Shown: one piece after another, positions 1 through 13,270 of the stretch
Layout: each line of letters opens with the position of its first letter
Position numbering within the stretch: position 1 is the first letter of the stretch
Source: Candidatus Eiseniibacteriota bacterium
GTDB lineage: Bacteria > Eisenbacteria > RBG-16-71-46 > CAIMUX01
DNA length: 30,016 nucleotides
Reading direction: 5' to 3'
NCBI GenBank assembly: GCA_016712505.1
Contig: JADJQY010000041.1
Span: forward strand, 1-30,016
Program-made: the position numbers and the translations under genes
The notes under the pieces: generated by a model
Told to the model about the DNA's origin: nothing
The model's input: the letters and a program-made list of their open reading frames with translations, nothing else
Database searches by the model: none

Positions 1-43
1 CCTGAAAATCTGATTCATCGCTGCGTCTCCTTCCGAGCAGGCC

Positions 44-802
44 TCAGTTGCAGGTCTTCACCTCGACCGTCACCTTCAAGTCCGCCACGATCGTGATGTC
101 GATGTCGATATCCGGCGTTCCATTGCCGTTGGCATCCGGGCCCTGGTACTTGATCGGCGCGGTGACCCTGGTGCGCGACGTGCTCGAATGCTCGATCTCG
201 CATCCCTCGATCGCCTCGCACTCGAACTTGAATTCCTTGTTGAACCGGAACACCGTGTCGCTGTCGAAGGTGGTGCAGTGCTCGATGACCACGCCTCCGG
301 CGGTCGTCTTCTCGTAGCAGATCTTGCTCCCCTTCTTGATGGTGAGCGTGAACTCCACCTTGATGACCGTGCAGTACTTCGGATCCTCGGCCGCGAGTGT
401 CCGGTTGTACACCTTGATGGGCAACTCGAAGGTGTACACCCCAGCATCGGATCCCGCGGCGAGCAAACCTGCCATCACCCCGTCGGGCCGGGCTCCGGTC
501 TCATCCAAGGCGCTGAATCCGGCATCGACGCGATCCTGCCGACCGCTGGTGATGTCTTCGAGCGTGCCCATCACGAGATCGACCTTCTCCTGCGCTTCCG
601 GGGGAAGGGTGTCGTAGCCCTGAATCACCATGGTCTCCAGGCTCTCGGTCGTCGGCGCGTTGCTCGCCGAGGGATGGAGTTATCCACCGCCAACCTCCCG
701 CAGGCCACGGTCGGGAGGAGGGTGGCGAGGCCGAGCAGGGTGACAGCGAGAGGCGGGGAGCGGGCCGCGACGCGTGACCACGTTCAGGAACGACTTCAAC
801 AC
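44..802 (-). CDS. Probable exported lipoprotein, unknown function (frame-broken)
   Basis: I do not recognise the family. The clean part (631 down to 44) is about 195 residues: a helical N-terminal stretch, then a beta-rich, Cys-containing region with alternating charged and hydrophobic residues, and an Asn/Asp-rich loop (GPDANGNGTPDIDID) resembling a calcium-binding turn. Extending upstream meets a stop near 670, but the next frame encodes a good lipoprotein signal with hydrophobic core LAVTLLGLATLLPTVACG, where Cys would be the lipidated residue. Another shift near 770 leads to a GTG at 802 with a purine-rich site before it. I infer one lipoprotein of about 250 residues interrupted by two indels. 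The far end is secure; the start is inferred. No neighbour explains its role. Confidence 0.6.
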
Positions 803-1153
803 TCCACCGGGATCCTCCTCGCGCGTCGTCCGACGCGTCAACTCGTTCGGTTGCGGGTGGTCTGCCCCGGATCGGGCTGGCGCGGTCGACCCGTCTTCCA
901 CCGAAACCCGCACCGGGGCGGAAGGCGAGGCGGGCCGATCAGCGAAAGAGAAGAAGGACAAGCGCGATGCCATCCTCGAGCTGCTCCATAACGCGTTGTT
1001 TGCGCTTAAGCAGTTATACCGCCGCAAGACCGTGGGTCGGGCTGCGACGCGAGACGACGCACGGCTGAGGAGCCACGCTCGCCAAGCGGATGCGCGATCC
1101 GACAACGACGCCAAATCACACACTCACGAATTCGCCATTTATTGCGGTTGACG
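803..1153. other. Intergenic region between divergent genes
   Basis: About 350 bases between the divergent lipoprotein and sigma-54-type regulator. Short open frames occur on both strands but have no recognisable domain, signal peptide or convincing ribosome site. Promoters for both flanking genes should lie here, but I see no clear -35/-10 pair and no -24/-12 (TGGC..TTGC) element. Confidence 0.5.
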
Positions 1154-4569
<3,416 letters not shown>

Positions 4570-4589
<20 letters not shown>

Positions 4590-5762
4590 TCGGGCGCCCA
4601 GCAGGAGCCGGCGGGTACAACCGTGGACTATCATCGCGGGACTACTACTCGCGCTCTGGAGCGGCCTCGTACCGCTCAGCGCCGCCGATGCCGCGATCTA
4701 CCTGAACGAGATCACCACGCAACCCTCCACTCAGGCGCGGGTGGAGATCTTCAACAGCGGTCCCGGCGTGGTCGATCTCACCGGCTGGTCGATCCAGGGA
4801 GACCGCGGGCGCACATACCTGCAAGGGATCGCCCCCATCCCGCCCGGCGGCCGTGCGGTGATCGGTTCGCTCGGGGACATCTTCGAGCCGATCGGCGGCT
4901 TGGCCGGAATCATCGACGACCTCGAACGTCCGATCGACGGCGTCCACTACGGCGTGGTCGGTGGCGCTCCCGCTCCCCCCGCCCTCTCGATGCTCGGCAG
5001 TGTCTCGCTCTGTCGCTCGCCCGACGCTTCCCACGATCCCGCACCACCGCAGAATCCGATCGTCGACGCGAGCTTCTGGACGCTCGACCTCACCCCGACC
5101 TTCGGGATCGCCAATGACGTTCCCAATCCCAACCTCGGCCAGAGCCTCTGCATCAACGAGATGATGGCCGATCCCAGTCGCACCCTGAGCCAGGCGATCG
5201 AGCTCTGCGGTCCTCGACCTTCACCGGAGGCGGGACCAACCTGAATGGCTGGTTCGTGACCACCGCATTCGGCGTGCAGTTCTTGAGCGGCACCGTCCCG
5301 TCCAGCGGCCTGCTCGGAGTCGCCCTCAACGCAAACATGCAGCTAGCGGACGCCTACCGCATCGATCTCTTCGACCCCACCGGTCGACGCGTCTATCAGA
5401 AGAGTAGCTGGAACGCGCCCGAACCCCGCTCCACCTGTTACGGCGATTGCCCCGATCACTCCGCTCCCGCCGACGGCTGGGACTACCTCACCTGTGGCGG
5501 CGGGGTCACCTTCTTCCCCCTCGTCTGTTCGATCGGTTCGAGCAATGCCCCCGCCGGCATCTGCGCCAAGTACGATCCGACGCACGGAGAAGACCCCATC
5601 GACCCCGATCCCGACGGCGGCCCACGTGACGAGGATCCCCAGGACGAGGACGGCAAGGGGAAAAGCGCCCACCCCGCGGACGGCGCACAGCCCGAGATCC
5701 AACGCGAGAGCTGGGGTGCCCTCAAGGCCCGCATGTCCCGCTATCACGAGCGGCAGCGGTAG
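4570..5762 (+). CDS. Secreted lamin-tail-domain protein with WG-K-R C-terminal tail (one frameshift)
   Basis: Start chosen at 4570, seven bases after a GGAGGAGA ribosome site. The N-terminus is a signal peptide with hydrophobic core IIAGLLLALWSGLVPLSAADA. The mature part opens with a lamin-tail (LTD) immunoglobulin-like fold: IYLNEITTQPS, VEIFNSGPGVVDLTGWSIQ, then a Pro/Gly loop. A second LTD-like unit begins at about 5145 (CINEMMADPS, IELCG); one base is lost or gained near 5208, after which the text resumes in the next frame (TGGGTNLNGWFVTTAFG). An acidic Asp/Pro linker (about 5590-5660) precedes the tail ESWGALKARM plus a basic end (5706-5762), shared with three other exported proteins in the window. 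LTDs in bacteria occur in surface proteins and nucleases; no nuclease motif is visible. It overlaps the upstream regulator gene, suggesting co-transcription. Confidence 0.8.
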
Positions 5763-6045
5763 GGCGCGCTAGAGCGATCCGCGCGCGGCTCGACCCGGGC
5801 GAACAGCTCCCTGTGGAACCCACGCGCTTCCGCGACATCGCCATCAGCGTGAACATGGCGACGATCTCCAGCCCAGCGTCGATCGTGACCGCTGCACATG
5901 AGTTTGGGGTTGCCCCATGGAACCCCACGGCCCGCTCGAGCGGGAGCCATCACTAGTGGGTCAAGGTGCGGACGGACTCGCGCGCCTGAATCACGGTTGG
6001 GCTACCTCCGGCCATCTCGCATGCCACCGCGGCTCCCGGAGTCGC
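5763..6045. other. Intergenic region between convergent genes; no confident gene
   Basis: Both strands are open over 5763-5958. The plus reading contains RFRDIAISVNMATISSPAS and the minus reading VTIDAGLEIVAMFTLMAMSR; each looks protein-like, but neither has a start, ribosome site or family I can name. Small inverted repeats are present: GGGGTT/AACCCC (5906-5926) and the perfect palindrome CCCGCTCGAGCGGG (5931-5944). They could help terminate the two converging transcripts, but no T-run follows. Confidence 0.35.
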
Positions 6046-6205
6046 TCAGATTCCCCGGAATGCCCCAGGAAAGCCGGCCACCAGGCTGAGGTCGATCGCC
6101 CGCCCGAGTGCTCCGCCCACCAACTTCCAGGGGCCAGGAGGCGCGACGCGAACGACCTCGACCTGGCTCCTCGGTGCACCACACTGCGCCTGTCGGTTCC
6201 TGCTA
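6046..6205 (-). pseudogene. Fragment paralogous to the C-terminus of the lipoprotein at 7564-8036
   Basis: Immediately after the stop of the beta-helix gene the minus strand reads VEVVRVAPPGPWKLVGGALG followed by RAIDLSLVAGFPG and a stop at 6046. The small lipoprotein at 7564-8036 ends with TDVVRAAPPGHWRVVWGTVG and AAVDLWIVSS. The two match in order and spacing: V-V-R-x-A-P-P-G-x-W, then a Gly-rich helix with a conserved I/V-D-L. No N-terminus is present because the beta-helix gene occupies that place. I infer a truncated paralogue or duplication remnant. It could instead be the remains of a longer frame-broken gene. Confidence 0.45.
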
Positions 6206-7375
6206 TCATCGCCGCTCCGCGTACCGAGCCTTGAGGCGTCCCCAGCTCGTCGACTCGATCGCCACCGGCACGCAGGGATTCGGGTCGCAGCCGGTGCCAT
6301 CTCCCTGGTAGGAGCCGGAGTAGTCGACGCACTCCTGCTCCAGCACGACAATGCACGCGGCGTTGGCCAGGCAGCAGGCGCCCACGGCCGGGAGCGCGCC
6401 GCAGCCCCGCCCGAGCGCGCCAATGAGAACCCCACAGGCGTTTCCATCCGGTAAGCACGGTGAGCCATCGTGCAGATCGTACTTCCGATTGCCGGTCGGC
6501 TGGAAGCAGTAGGCCGCGTCGCAGAAGAGCGGGTCGGAGAAGAACACGTCCTGGACCAGAATCTCATCGGCAAGGACTTGAGACACATCCAGATCCGTGC
6601 ACTCCGCGAGCACCGATGCGTTGGTATAGATCTCGTCCGGGAAGTCGGCGGCGCAATTGCCCGTGCAAATCGTGTCCTTCAGGTAGACATCTGCCGAGAA
6701 ATTGAAGATCGCCCCGCCTGCAGTCGAAGCATAGTTCGATGCCACCGTGCAACTGGTAAGCGAGACAACCGCAGCGTCGCTTCGAATCGCGCCGCCGAGG
6801 CCGCCAAGAGACCGATTCCCGGTCAGGAGGCACCTCACCAGGCTCACGTCACCCCAACCGCCACTGACCCCCCCCCCGCCTTGGGAGTGCTCCTCGTTGT
6901 CCACGATCACACAATCGATGAACTGTGTGATCCACGCTGCGTGCACCGCTCCGCCTCTGAGGGTGGCTCGATTCCGATAGAACCGGCAGTTCCGGAACGT
7001 GCAAGGCACGGCTCCCGCCAGGGACGGCTCCGCCCAGATCGCCCAACCCGTTCGTGAACTCGAACCCATCGACGCTGACATGCCCGAAGGCGTTCCCGAT
7101 CTCCATCGCCCGGTCGGCGCCCCCCGCAGTCGATCGTCACCGCACCGGGACCGTCGCGCGACAGGAGAACCAAGTCGTCGCCTGTGAGTTGTAGTCCCCG
7201 ATTGCCGGTCCCCTGATAGACCCCTGCCGCAACCGAGATCGTGTCACCGCGACTGGCTGCAGTCACCCCGGCCTGAAGGGTCTGGAACTCCTCCGGCACG
7301 AGCAGGACGGCCTCAACCCTGGGAAGCCGCGAAGCAACCCCAAATCAACGCAGTGATGACGATTCGGTGTCGCAT
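6206..7375 (-). CDS. Secreted right-handed beta-helix protein with GACC repeat and WG-K-R tail (frame-broken)
   Basis: Starts at ATG 7375 with signal peptide MRHRIVITALIWGCFAASQG. An extra base near 7313 creates a stop, but the next frame continues as a typical beta-helix opening (PEEFQTLQAGVTAASRGDTI, SVAAGVYQG). Further shifts lie near 7130 and 7030. The body is a run of parallel beta-helix coils (FRNCRFYRNRATLRGGAVH, CVIVDNEEHSQGGGGVSGG, CLLTGNRSLGGLGGAI, CTVASNYASTAGGAIFN), then the usual closing motif of this class (DPLFCDA ... SPCLP). One Cys-rich unit follows (GACCLANAACIVVLEQECVD ... CDPNPC), matching the repeats in the 21983-24330 gene. The last 15 codons encode the TSWGRLKARY tail. 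It is probably a surface or extracellular protein. No polysaccharide-lyase catalytic motif is recognisable, so no enzyme activity is assigned. Confidence 0.8.
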
Positions 7376-7563
7376 CGTCGGCTCCCTGGCGCTCGTCACC
7401 CGAGCGGTTTCGCTACCGCGCGACCACCACCGGCCGCGCAAGAGTTCGATGCGTCCCGCTATGGTCTGGCCTACCGGGTCTGGACCCCGGATGGGGACAT
7501 GACCAGCGCGGAGATCTTGACCTGTCCGAGGCAGACCGGTCGCCACGATTCGGAATGCGCTGT

Positions 7564-8036
7564 CTACTCGGAGGGACCCCACGGTGCCCTGAAGAGCGAG
7601 CTCACGATCCAGAGATCGACCGCCGCTCCAACCGTCCCCCAGACGACTCTCCAGTGGCCCGGCGGAGCCGCGCGAACCACGTCGGTGCCCTCCTCCACGA
7701 GGACCGTGTCCCACCCGCCGGAGCACGCTCGAACACGTCGCTCTCCGATCCGGTCGGCGCGAGCAGAAGACGCTGTTTGCCGCCTTCACCGACCTCGACT
7801 CGCACCAACCTCCGAACGAGCGGACGAGATCCAGCCTGCGCAACCCGCACCTGCAGTCCGACCAGTGAATCTGGGGGTTCGGTCCGGCGCTGCCAGTTCA
7901 CTTCATCGACCGACTCCCCGATCGCCGTGCCAAGGATGGTGCAACCGCCGGAGCAGCAGGCCAAGAGGGGCAACACCGACAGGACTCCAACAGTCTGCGG
8001 ATCCAATCTGAAGACTCCATAGATACTGCTTCGCAC
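7564..8036 (-). CDS. Small lipoprotein with Gly-rich C-terminal hydrophobic segment (frame-broken)
   Basis: A GTG at 8036 follows a strong GGGGGG-type ribosome site and lies 17 bases after the stop of the membrane regulator, so the two are probably co-transcribed. The N-terminus has a hydrophobic core (VGVLSVLPLLACCSGGC) with several possible lipobox cysteines. The middle reads LVGLQVRVAQAGSRPLVRRL and LVRVEVGEGGKQRLLLAP, a short beta-rich domain resembling small SH3/Sm-like folds. A frameshift near 7720 leads to VEEGTDVVRAAPPGHWRVVW, then a hydrophobic Gly/Ala segment, and a stop at 7564. Total length is about 157 residues. The C-terminal part is paralogous to the fragment at 6046-6205. The function is unknown; the best guess is an envelope-anchored protein working with the upstream regulator. 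Confidence 0.6.
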
Positions 8037-8053
8037 GTTACCCCCCTTCGCGC

Positions 8054-10278
8054 CTACGAGCGCTCCTCCGCCAGTTCCGTCAGCATGAGATCGATCTCGA
8101 GGCCCCTGGATGCAGTCGTAGAGCAACCGCGTTCGGTCTGGGGATACCGCGAGGGAGGCCGCGTACCACTCCAGGGTGGTCAAGGGAGTCTCCTTCCCGG
8201 TTGCGAGGTCGAAGTAGGCCAGCGTGGAGGCCTCGCTCGAGCGACGCGTCAGGTAGAAGCCGCCTGGAACCGCAGCCACTTCGTGCCACGCGCGCGACCG
8301 ATCCGATCCGACCACAACCTCCTCCTTCCCACCATCGAGCGGGAGGAACACGATGGCTCGATCCACCAGGTCTCGACAGATCAGCCCCGGCCGATCGGGC
8401 GAGACGTCGACGATTTCCAGCCCATCCCGACCGAAGCGAGCGGCGCTCGATCCATCGGGCCGGAACCGCCTGAGTTCGACCCCGGCCTCGGTCGTCCGGC
8501 TCGCGTAGAGGTCGTCTCCTTCCGCCGACCAGCCACCCACGGTGAAAGAGCCCTCGAGCGGCAGGGTCCGGACGATCTGCGTGGCCACGTCGACCACCGC
8601 CACGCCGCCCACCCCTGCGGAACCAAATGAGAAGACGACCCGTGTTCCATCCGGGGACCAACGCGGCTGGGTCATGAGGTCGGCCCGTTGGTGCGTGACT
8701 CGACGCTGAGCGCCGCCGGAGCTGTCCGCCAGCCAAAGATCCGAGGAGCCCGCTCGATCCGGAGACGAATACGAGCCGCGCTCCGTCGGGAGAGAAGACC
8801 GGTTCCAGTCGCGCTGTGTGCTCGCGATCCGCGGCGCATTTGACCGCTCCGCGCGGGAAGGTGACAACGCGACGCTCTTGATGGCGCGCGTGTACGAGAG
8901 TTTCTCGAACGCCAGACGATGGGAACTCGCGGCATACGAGAGCCGCTGCACGCGCCCTCCGGGGAGTGCGAGCAGAGTCCGCCGCCCGGAGTCGGTGTGC
9001 ACGCTCCAGAGTCCCACGTCGAGCTTGGACGTCGCCGAGAGAGCGAGCTCTTTCGGCCCCAACCACGCGATCCCGGAAACGCGCCGTCCTTCGAGCGCGA
9101 TCCTGCGCGCCGAACCCGTCGCGACCGGCACGATCCACGCGTCCTGCTCCCGCGGTCGTTCCCGCGTAGGAACGCCACGGCACGCGAATCCGGAGAGAAC
9201 ACCGGGGCGAAGTCTCCCCGCCCCTCCGGAAGACGATCGTCGAGAGTACGAATCGTCAGGTCCGAACGGCGCAGCAGCCGCAACTCCGGCGTAGCCGTCT
9301 CCTTCTCCGTCGTGGCCAGAACGATCCACTCACCGTCCGGGGACCAATCCAGTCCCTCGATGCTGCACGACACCGAGTACAGACGACGCACCTCGCCGCT
9401 CAGCACCTCGACGCTCGCGACGGTGCTTCCGGTCGCCTCCTGCAGCGCGAACGCGATCTCGGTTCCGTCGGGCGACCTGACGGATAGGTCACCGAGCCCG
9501 GTCCATCCACCAGGCGCGTCGGCCGCCCGCTCGGAAGCTGCATCACATAGAGGTCGAGCGCGCCGATGTCGGTCGGTCCCTCTCCCGACCAACTGAACGC
9601 CAGCATCGCGCCGTTCGGCGAGAGGTCCGGGAACAGTTCGAGCCCGGGGAAGCTGGTGATCGGCACCACATCCAGCAGTTGTACAACCGCCCGGGGTGGT
9701 TCGTCTGGATGGCGCGTGTTCCAGACCACCGCGGTCAGGAAACCGAGCGAAACGAGCGCGATCCCGGCGGCCCGCGCTGCTCGGCCCAGTCCCCGCCCCC
9801 GCTTCGGCTCGGGCAGCGGTTCGCGTCCGACCGCCTCGGCCGGAGTCGGCGCTCCCATTTCTTGCTCGACCACTTGAAACTGGGCCGGCGGCTCGCTCTC
9901 GCGCTCCGCCTCGACTGCTGGCTCCGCCGGAGCCACCGGGGCGATCAGCCGGTACCCGCCCTTCCGGATCGTCTCGATCACCCGTGGTTGCCGGCGGTCG
10001 TCGCGGAACACCCGCCGCAGTTCGGTAATGATGCGGGTCAGCGCCTCCTCGCAGACCAGTGAGTCGGCCCAGACGCTTTCGAAGAGCGCTTGGCGGGTGA
10101 GGACCCTCCCCGGCACCTCGGCCAGGCGGACCAGGACTTGCATCACGCGCGGCTCGATCGAGATCACCTCGCCCTCACGCTCGATTCGATTGAGCGAGGG
10201 CGAGACGAGACACCCGTCCACGCGAAACGCGTGCGGGTCCTCGCTGCGGGTCGTTTCGATCTTGCTGCGTTCGTGCAT
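8054..10278 (-). CDS. ToxR/CadC-like membrane transcriptional regulator with WD40/TolB-like propeller (frame-broken)
   Basis: The cytoplasmic N-terminal half carries an OmpR-type winged helix (about residues 15-110; EREGEVISIEPRVMQVLVRL, RVLTRQALFESVWADSLVCE, LTRIITELRRVFRDD, IETIRKGGYRLIAPV). A Pro/Glu linker and one transmembrane helix (AAGIALVSLGFLTAVVW, about 9735-9785) follow. The rest is a periplasmic beta-propeller with TolB/PD40-like blades (FPDLSPNGAMLAFSWSG, LDWSPDGEWIVLATTEKE, FAPVFSPDSRAVAFLRG, RWSPDGTRVVFSFGSAG). It most likely senses an envelope signal through the propeller and binds DNA directly. Shifts occur near 9505, 9190, 8790 and 8090; the last restores the ending LEIDLMLTELAEERS before the stop at 8054. 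The ATG at 10278 is preferred over an upstream GTG at 10311. It is divergent from the secreted PD40 protein at 10497. Confidence 0.85.
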
Positions 10279-10338
10279 GCGGGCACCCCGAAGCTGGCCG
10301 CGACAACCCACCGATCGTACGCCCGCCGCTCCCGGGTG

Positions 10339-10366
10339 GGAAACCTCAGACGATCATCAGGAAACC
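10339..10366. promoter_or_regulatory. Possible operator: direct repeat GGAAACC, 21-base spacing
   Basis: GGAAACC occurs at 10339-10345 and again at 10360-10366, exactly two helical turns apart, between the divergent winged-helix regulator and PD40 genes. OmpR-type regulators usually bind direct repeats on one DNA face, so this could be the site of the adjacent regulator. A seven-base repeat can arise by chance, and no clear promoter boxes flank it. Confidence 0.25.
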
Positions 10367-10496
10367 ATTCGCTCCTCTTCAGGCTTCCGATCGGGGGAAT
10401 TCGAGACCATCCCCACGTCAATCCGCCGACCGCGCGGGCCCGGACGGACCCGAACCCGCGGTCGCACGGAGGCCCAAAGACGTCTGGAGGTTTGCC

Positions 10497-11690
10497 ATGA
10501 AACGGATCATCGTCGTCACCCTGGCGCTCGTACTCACCCTCCCCGGATCGCACGTCGGTCGTGCCCTCTCGGCCCCCAGCGGCCCCTACTTCGGACTCAC
10601 CCCTCCCGGGTTCACGCCCGAGGTGTTCGCCCCCGGATGGGTCTCCCTACCCAACCGGTTCGAGTACTGCCTGATCTTCTCGCCTGCGCTCGATGAGTGC
10701 GTGTTCGGTCAAACCAACTCGTCCTGGGGCGGCTTCGGGCTCCACTACACCCGAATGAACCTCGACGGCACCTGGACCGACCCCACCAGCGCGCCATTCC
10801 AGGGGACGGGGATGCCTGCTATCCCACATTCTCCCTGATGGGCAGAGCCTGCGCTTCGCCTCGTCCCGCCCCAGCTATCCCCCGATGCGCATCTGGAGTG
10901 TCGCTCGAGACACGGAGGGATGGCAGGCGCCCGAGGCGCTCGATCCCCCGGTCTTCTCCGGGGCGAATGAGTGGGGATCGTCGCTCACCAGCGATGGCAC
11001 GCTCTATTTCTGTTCCGAAGGAGACATCTACCGCGCAGTCACCGCGACCGACGGCACCGTGACCGTTGAAAATGTCGGCAGTCCCATCAGCAGCCCCCAG
11101 CTCGAAGGTGCCCCCTGCATCGCCCCCGACGGCAGCTACCTCATCCTCGAATCCCGCCGCCCCGGAGGCTACGGCTCCTCCGACCTCTACGTCAGCTTCC
11201 ATCAGGCCGGAGCCTGGACCACGCCGCGCAACCTCGGACCCAGCATCAACAGCACCTACATCGAGGACGGCCCCTTCGTGTCCTCGGACGGCAAGTACCT
11301 CTTCTTCAACCGTCGCCGCTCGGCCTTCACCACCGAGCAGTCCGAGATCTGGTGGGTCGACGCCCGCGCCGGTTCCACCCCGAGCAGTCGGACATCGACG
11401 CGCTGCCCGAGCCGCAGAGTTCATCCCCCGCGCTCACCCTGCGACCGAATCCCTCGCGCGGCGCCACCACCCTCTTCTACACTCTTCCCGAAGCCGGACC
11501 GGTTTCGCTCGCAGCCTATGATCCCCTGGGCCGTGAGCTCGCCGTCCTCTGGGAAGGCGCCCAGTCCGCCGGTTCGCATCAACTCACCTTCACGCCGCCC
11601 GCCGGCCAGCAGGCGCGCTCCGTGATCTTCTACCGCCTCGTCAGCCAGGGCCGTCCCCTCGGCGCCGTGCGCGCCCTCTCGCTCCGCTGA
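10497..11690 (+). CDS. Secreted PD40/WD40-like propeller protein with FlgD/T9SS-like Ig tail (frame-broken)
   Basis: ATG at 10497 follows a GGAGG site by six bases. The signal peptide is MKRIIVVTLALVLTLPGSHV. The mature part carries PD40 blades: GAPCIAPDGSYLILESRRPG, DLYVSFHQAGAWTTPRNLGP and EDGPFVSSDGKYLFFNRRRS. A missing base near 10832 and another shift near 11375 break the frame. The C-terminus (LTLRPNPSRGATTLFYTLPE, VSLAAYDPLGRELAVLWEGA, then IFYRLVSQGRPLGAVRALSL) is a typical FlgD-like Ig or type IX sorting-type domain, used in FCB-group bacteria for secretion and surface attachment. The protein length is about 398 residues. Its divergent arrangement with the ToxR-like regulator suggests it may be that regulator's target. 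The secretion route is inferred, as no secretion-machine gene lies in the window. Confidence 0.8.
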
Positions 11691-11697
11691 AAGCAAC

Positions 11698-11744
11698 GTG
11701 CGCGGCGCCGGTCCCGGGCTCTCCCGGCCCCGCGCCGCGCGCAC
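11698..11744. terminator. Probable bidirectional terminator hairpin
   Basis: GCGCGGCGC (11700-11708) pairs perfectly with GCGCCGCGC (11732-11740) in the 57-base gap between two converging genes (stops at 11690 and 11748). There is no T-run on either side, so the hairpin is strong but not a canonical intrinsic terminator. Confidence 0.5.
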
Positions 11745-11747
11745 TCC

Positions 11748-12994
11748 TCACTTCGCCACGCCATAGCGCGCCTTCACCCGTCCCCAGGACATCCGTTCCA
11801 CCGCGCTCACCGAGCACCCCTCGCCCAGCGCCCCGATCAGCTCGCAACTCCGATCGAACGGATAGTTCCCCGGCAAACACGGCGATCCCGCCCGCACCCG
11901 AAAGTCCCCCGCATCCGGATTGCAGAACAGCGGATCGACCACCATTCCCTCCTGAGCCGAGCAGAGCAGCGGCGGCCAACTGTCTGCGCCTTCATTGTGC
12001 CAGAAAACATTGCAGTCGTTTGGCGGCCCACCATCGCAGAACATGCCGACTCCACCGATCGTCTCGTAGAAGATGTTTCGACTGATGTCGGCTAGACCGC
12101 TGCTTGGCACGACATGAAGAGCCCCACTCTCCGGGCCGGTCACCCGGTTCCTCACGAAGGTGCAGTTGTGGATTCCCCCGTGCGCGAGCCCGGGCGAATC
12201 CAGCCAGATCCAGATCGCCGCGCCCAGTGGCGCCTCGTTACCGACGAAGATGCACTCCGTGATGCGTGTGTCCTGGTCTCCTGCGATCGCTGCCGAGTGC
12301 TCTGCTGCAACGTTGCCTTGGAACAGACACTGGCGCACGTCGGTCGGTCCAGAGACTCTTAGGGCCGAGCCGTAGCGGTTTCCGTTAACACCTGAGCGGT
12401 TCTGCAGGAAACGGCAGTGCTCCACCACCGACAGTGCCTCGAAGTTCCCGCGAATGGTTGCTGCGTTGTGCTCGACGCCCTGAAACTCGCAATTGGACAG
12501 CCATGCAGGCCCGCGGCACACCAGGGCGGACTCGCCTCCCTCGAAACGGAGACCTCGAATCGTCGCTCGTGGGCAGTCTTGTAGGAAGATCCGATGCGAC
12601 ACCAATGTCACTGCGGATGGGGCTGTCTCCGACCCCAAAATCGTCAGTTCCTTCTCACGCACGAGGATGAATGGCTTCGGTGGGAACCCATGATCCGCCA
12701 CGTAGCGTCCCGCTTCGATCTGGATGGTGTCACCGCTCGCCGCCAGGCGGCATGCGGTGCTGAGGAATCCGCATCGCCGCCGGAGTGCGCGACGACCCAG
12801 GTGCGGGCGTCAGCGGACGGGGTGAGCGCGAGGAGCAAGAGCGCCGTCGCCAGTAGGGCGGAGATCGGGAGGAGGGGGTGGGGGGCGTGGAGGAGCGGGG
12901 CGAGCGTGTGATGGTGGTTGTCAGGCGCGGGGACGGAGAGATGGGGGCGTCGTCGTCCAGAGTCGGTAGATGGGGTTGGCTGCGGTGCGTGCAT
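11748..12994 (-). CDS. Secreted right-handed beta-helix protein with WG-K-R tail (one frameshift)
   Basis: ATG at 12994 is preceded by AGGAGG nine bases upstream. A His/Pro-rich N-region leads to signal core LLATALLLLALTPSADA. A single shift near 12755 is needed to reach the beta-helix text (CRLAASGDTIQIEAGRYVAD). From 12701 down the frame is clean for 317 residues, with coils such as HRIFLQDCPRATIRGLRFEG, CEFQGVEHNAATIRGN, CLFQGNVAAEHSAAIAG and CIFVGNEAPLGAAIWIW, and the closing block DPLFCNPDAGDFRVRAGSPC. The C-terminus is MSWGRVKARYGVAK, the tail shared with three other exported proteins here. It resembles the 6206-7375 protein in plan but lacks the Cys-rich GACC unit. No lyase active site is recognisable; a surface or extracellular location is inferred. 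Confidence 0.85.
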
Positions 12995-13135
12995 GGGTCC
13001 GGCCTCCTGTCGCGCTCGATGGTTGGCTGACCGGCTGGGGCGGGACGGCTCGGGAGCGTCAACCTCGGCGGGGCCAACTTGCGTGCACGACGATGAACCT
13101 CGGCGTGCGGAGGGTCAAGGAGTTCGGATGAAGGA

Positions 13136-13168
13136 ACCCCCGGAAGGCTGACTGCTCCTTCCGGGGGT
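13136..13168. terminator. Probable terminator hairpin downstream of the Gly-rich gene
   Basis: CCCCCGGAAGG (13137-13147) pairs perfectly with CCTTCCGGGGG (13157-13167) around a nine-base loop; the flanking A/T extends the stem to 12 pairs. It lies about 100 bases beyond the stop (13271) of the minus-strand Gly-rich gene, and on that strand is followed by the moderately T-rich TTCCTTC. Confidence 0.55.
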
Positions 13169-13270
13169 CGGTGATCGACGGGACCGATCAGGCTGAGTTT
13201 GCTTCCAGCGGGGGCTGCTCGTGCTGAAAGGCCCCGTCGAACACGTGCTCGTTGGCGAAATGCCTCTGAG

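Noticed and set aside
188..991. Plus-strand open frame over the first lipoprotein
   Set aside because: Antisense to the better-supported minus gene, no ribosome site or domain.
803..1153. Sigma-54 (-24/-12) promoter near the activator gene
   Set aside because: No TGGC-N8-TTGC type element with correct spacing could be found by eye here or ahead of the lamin-tail gene.
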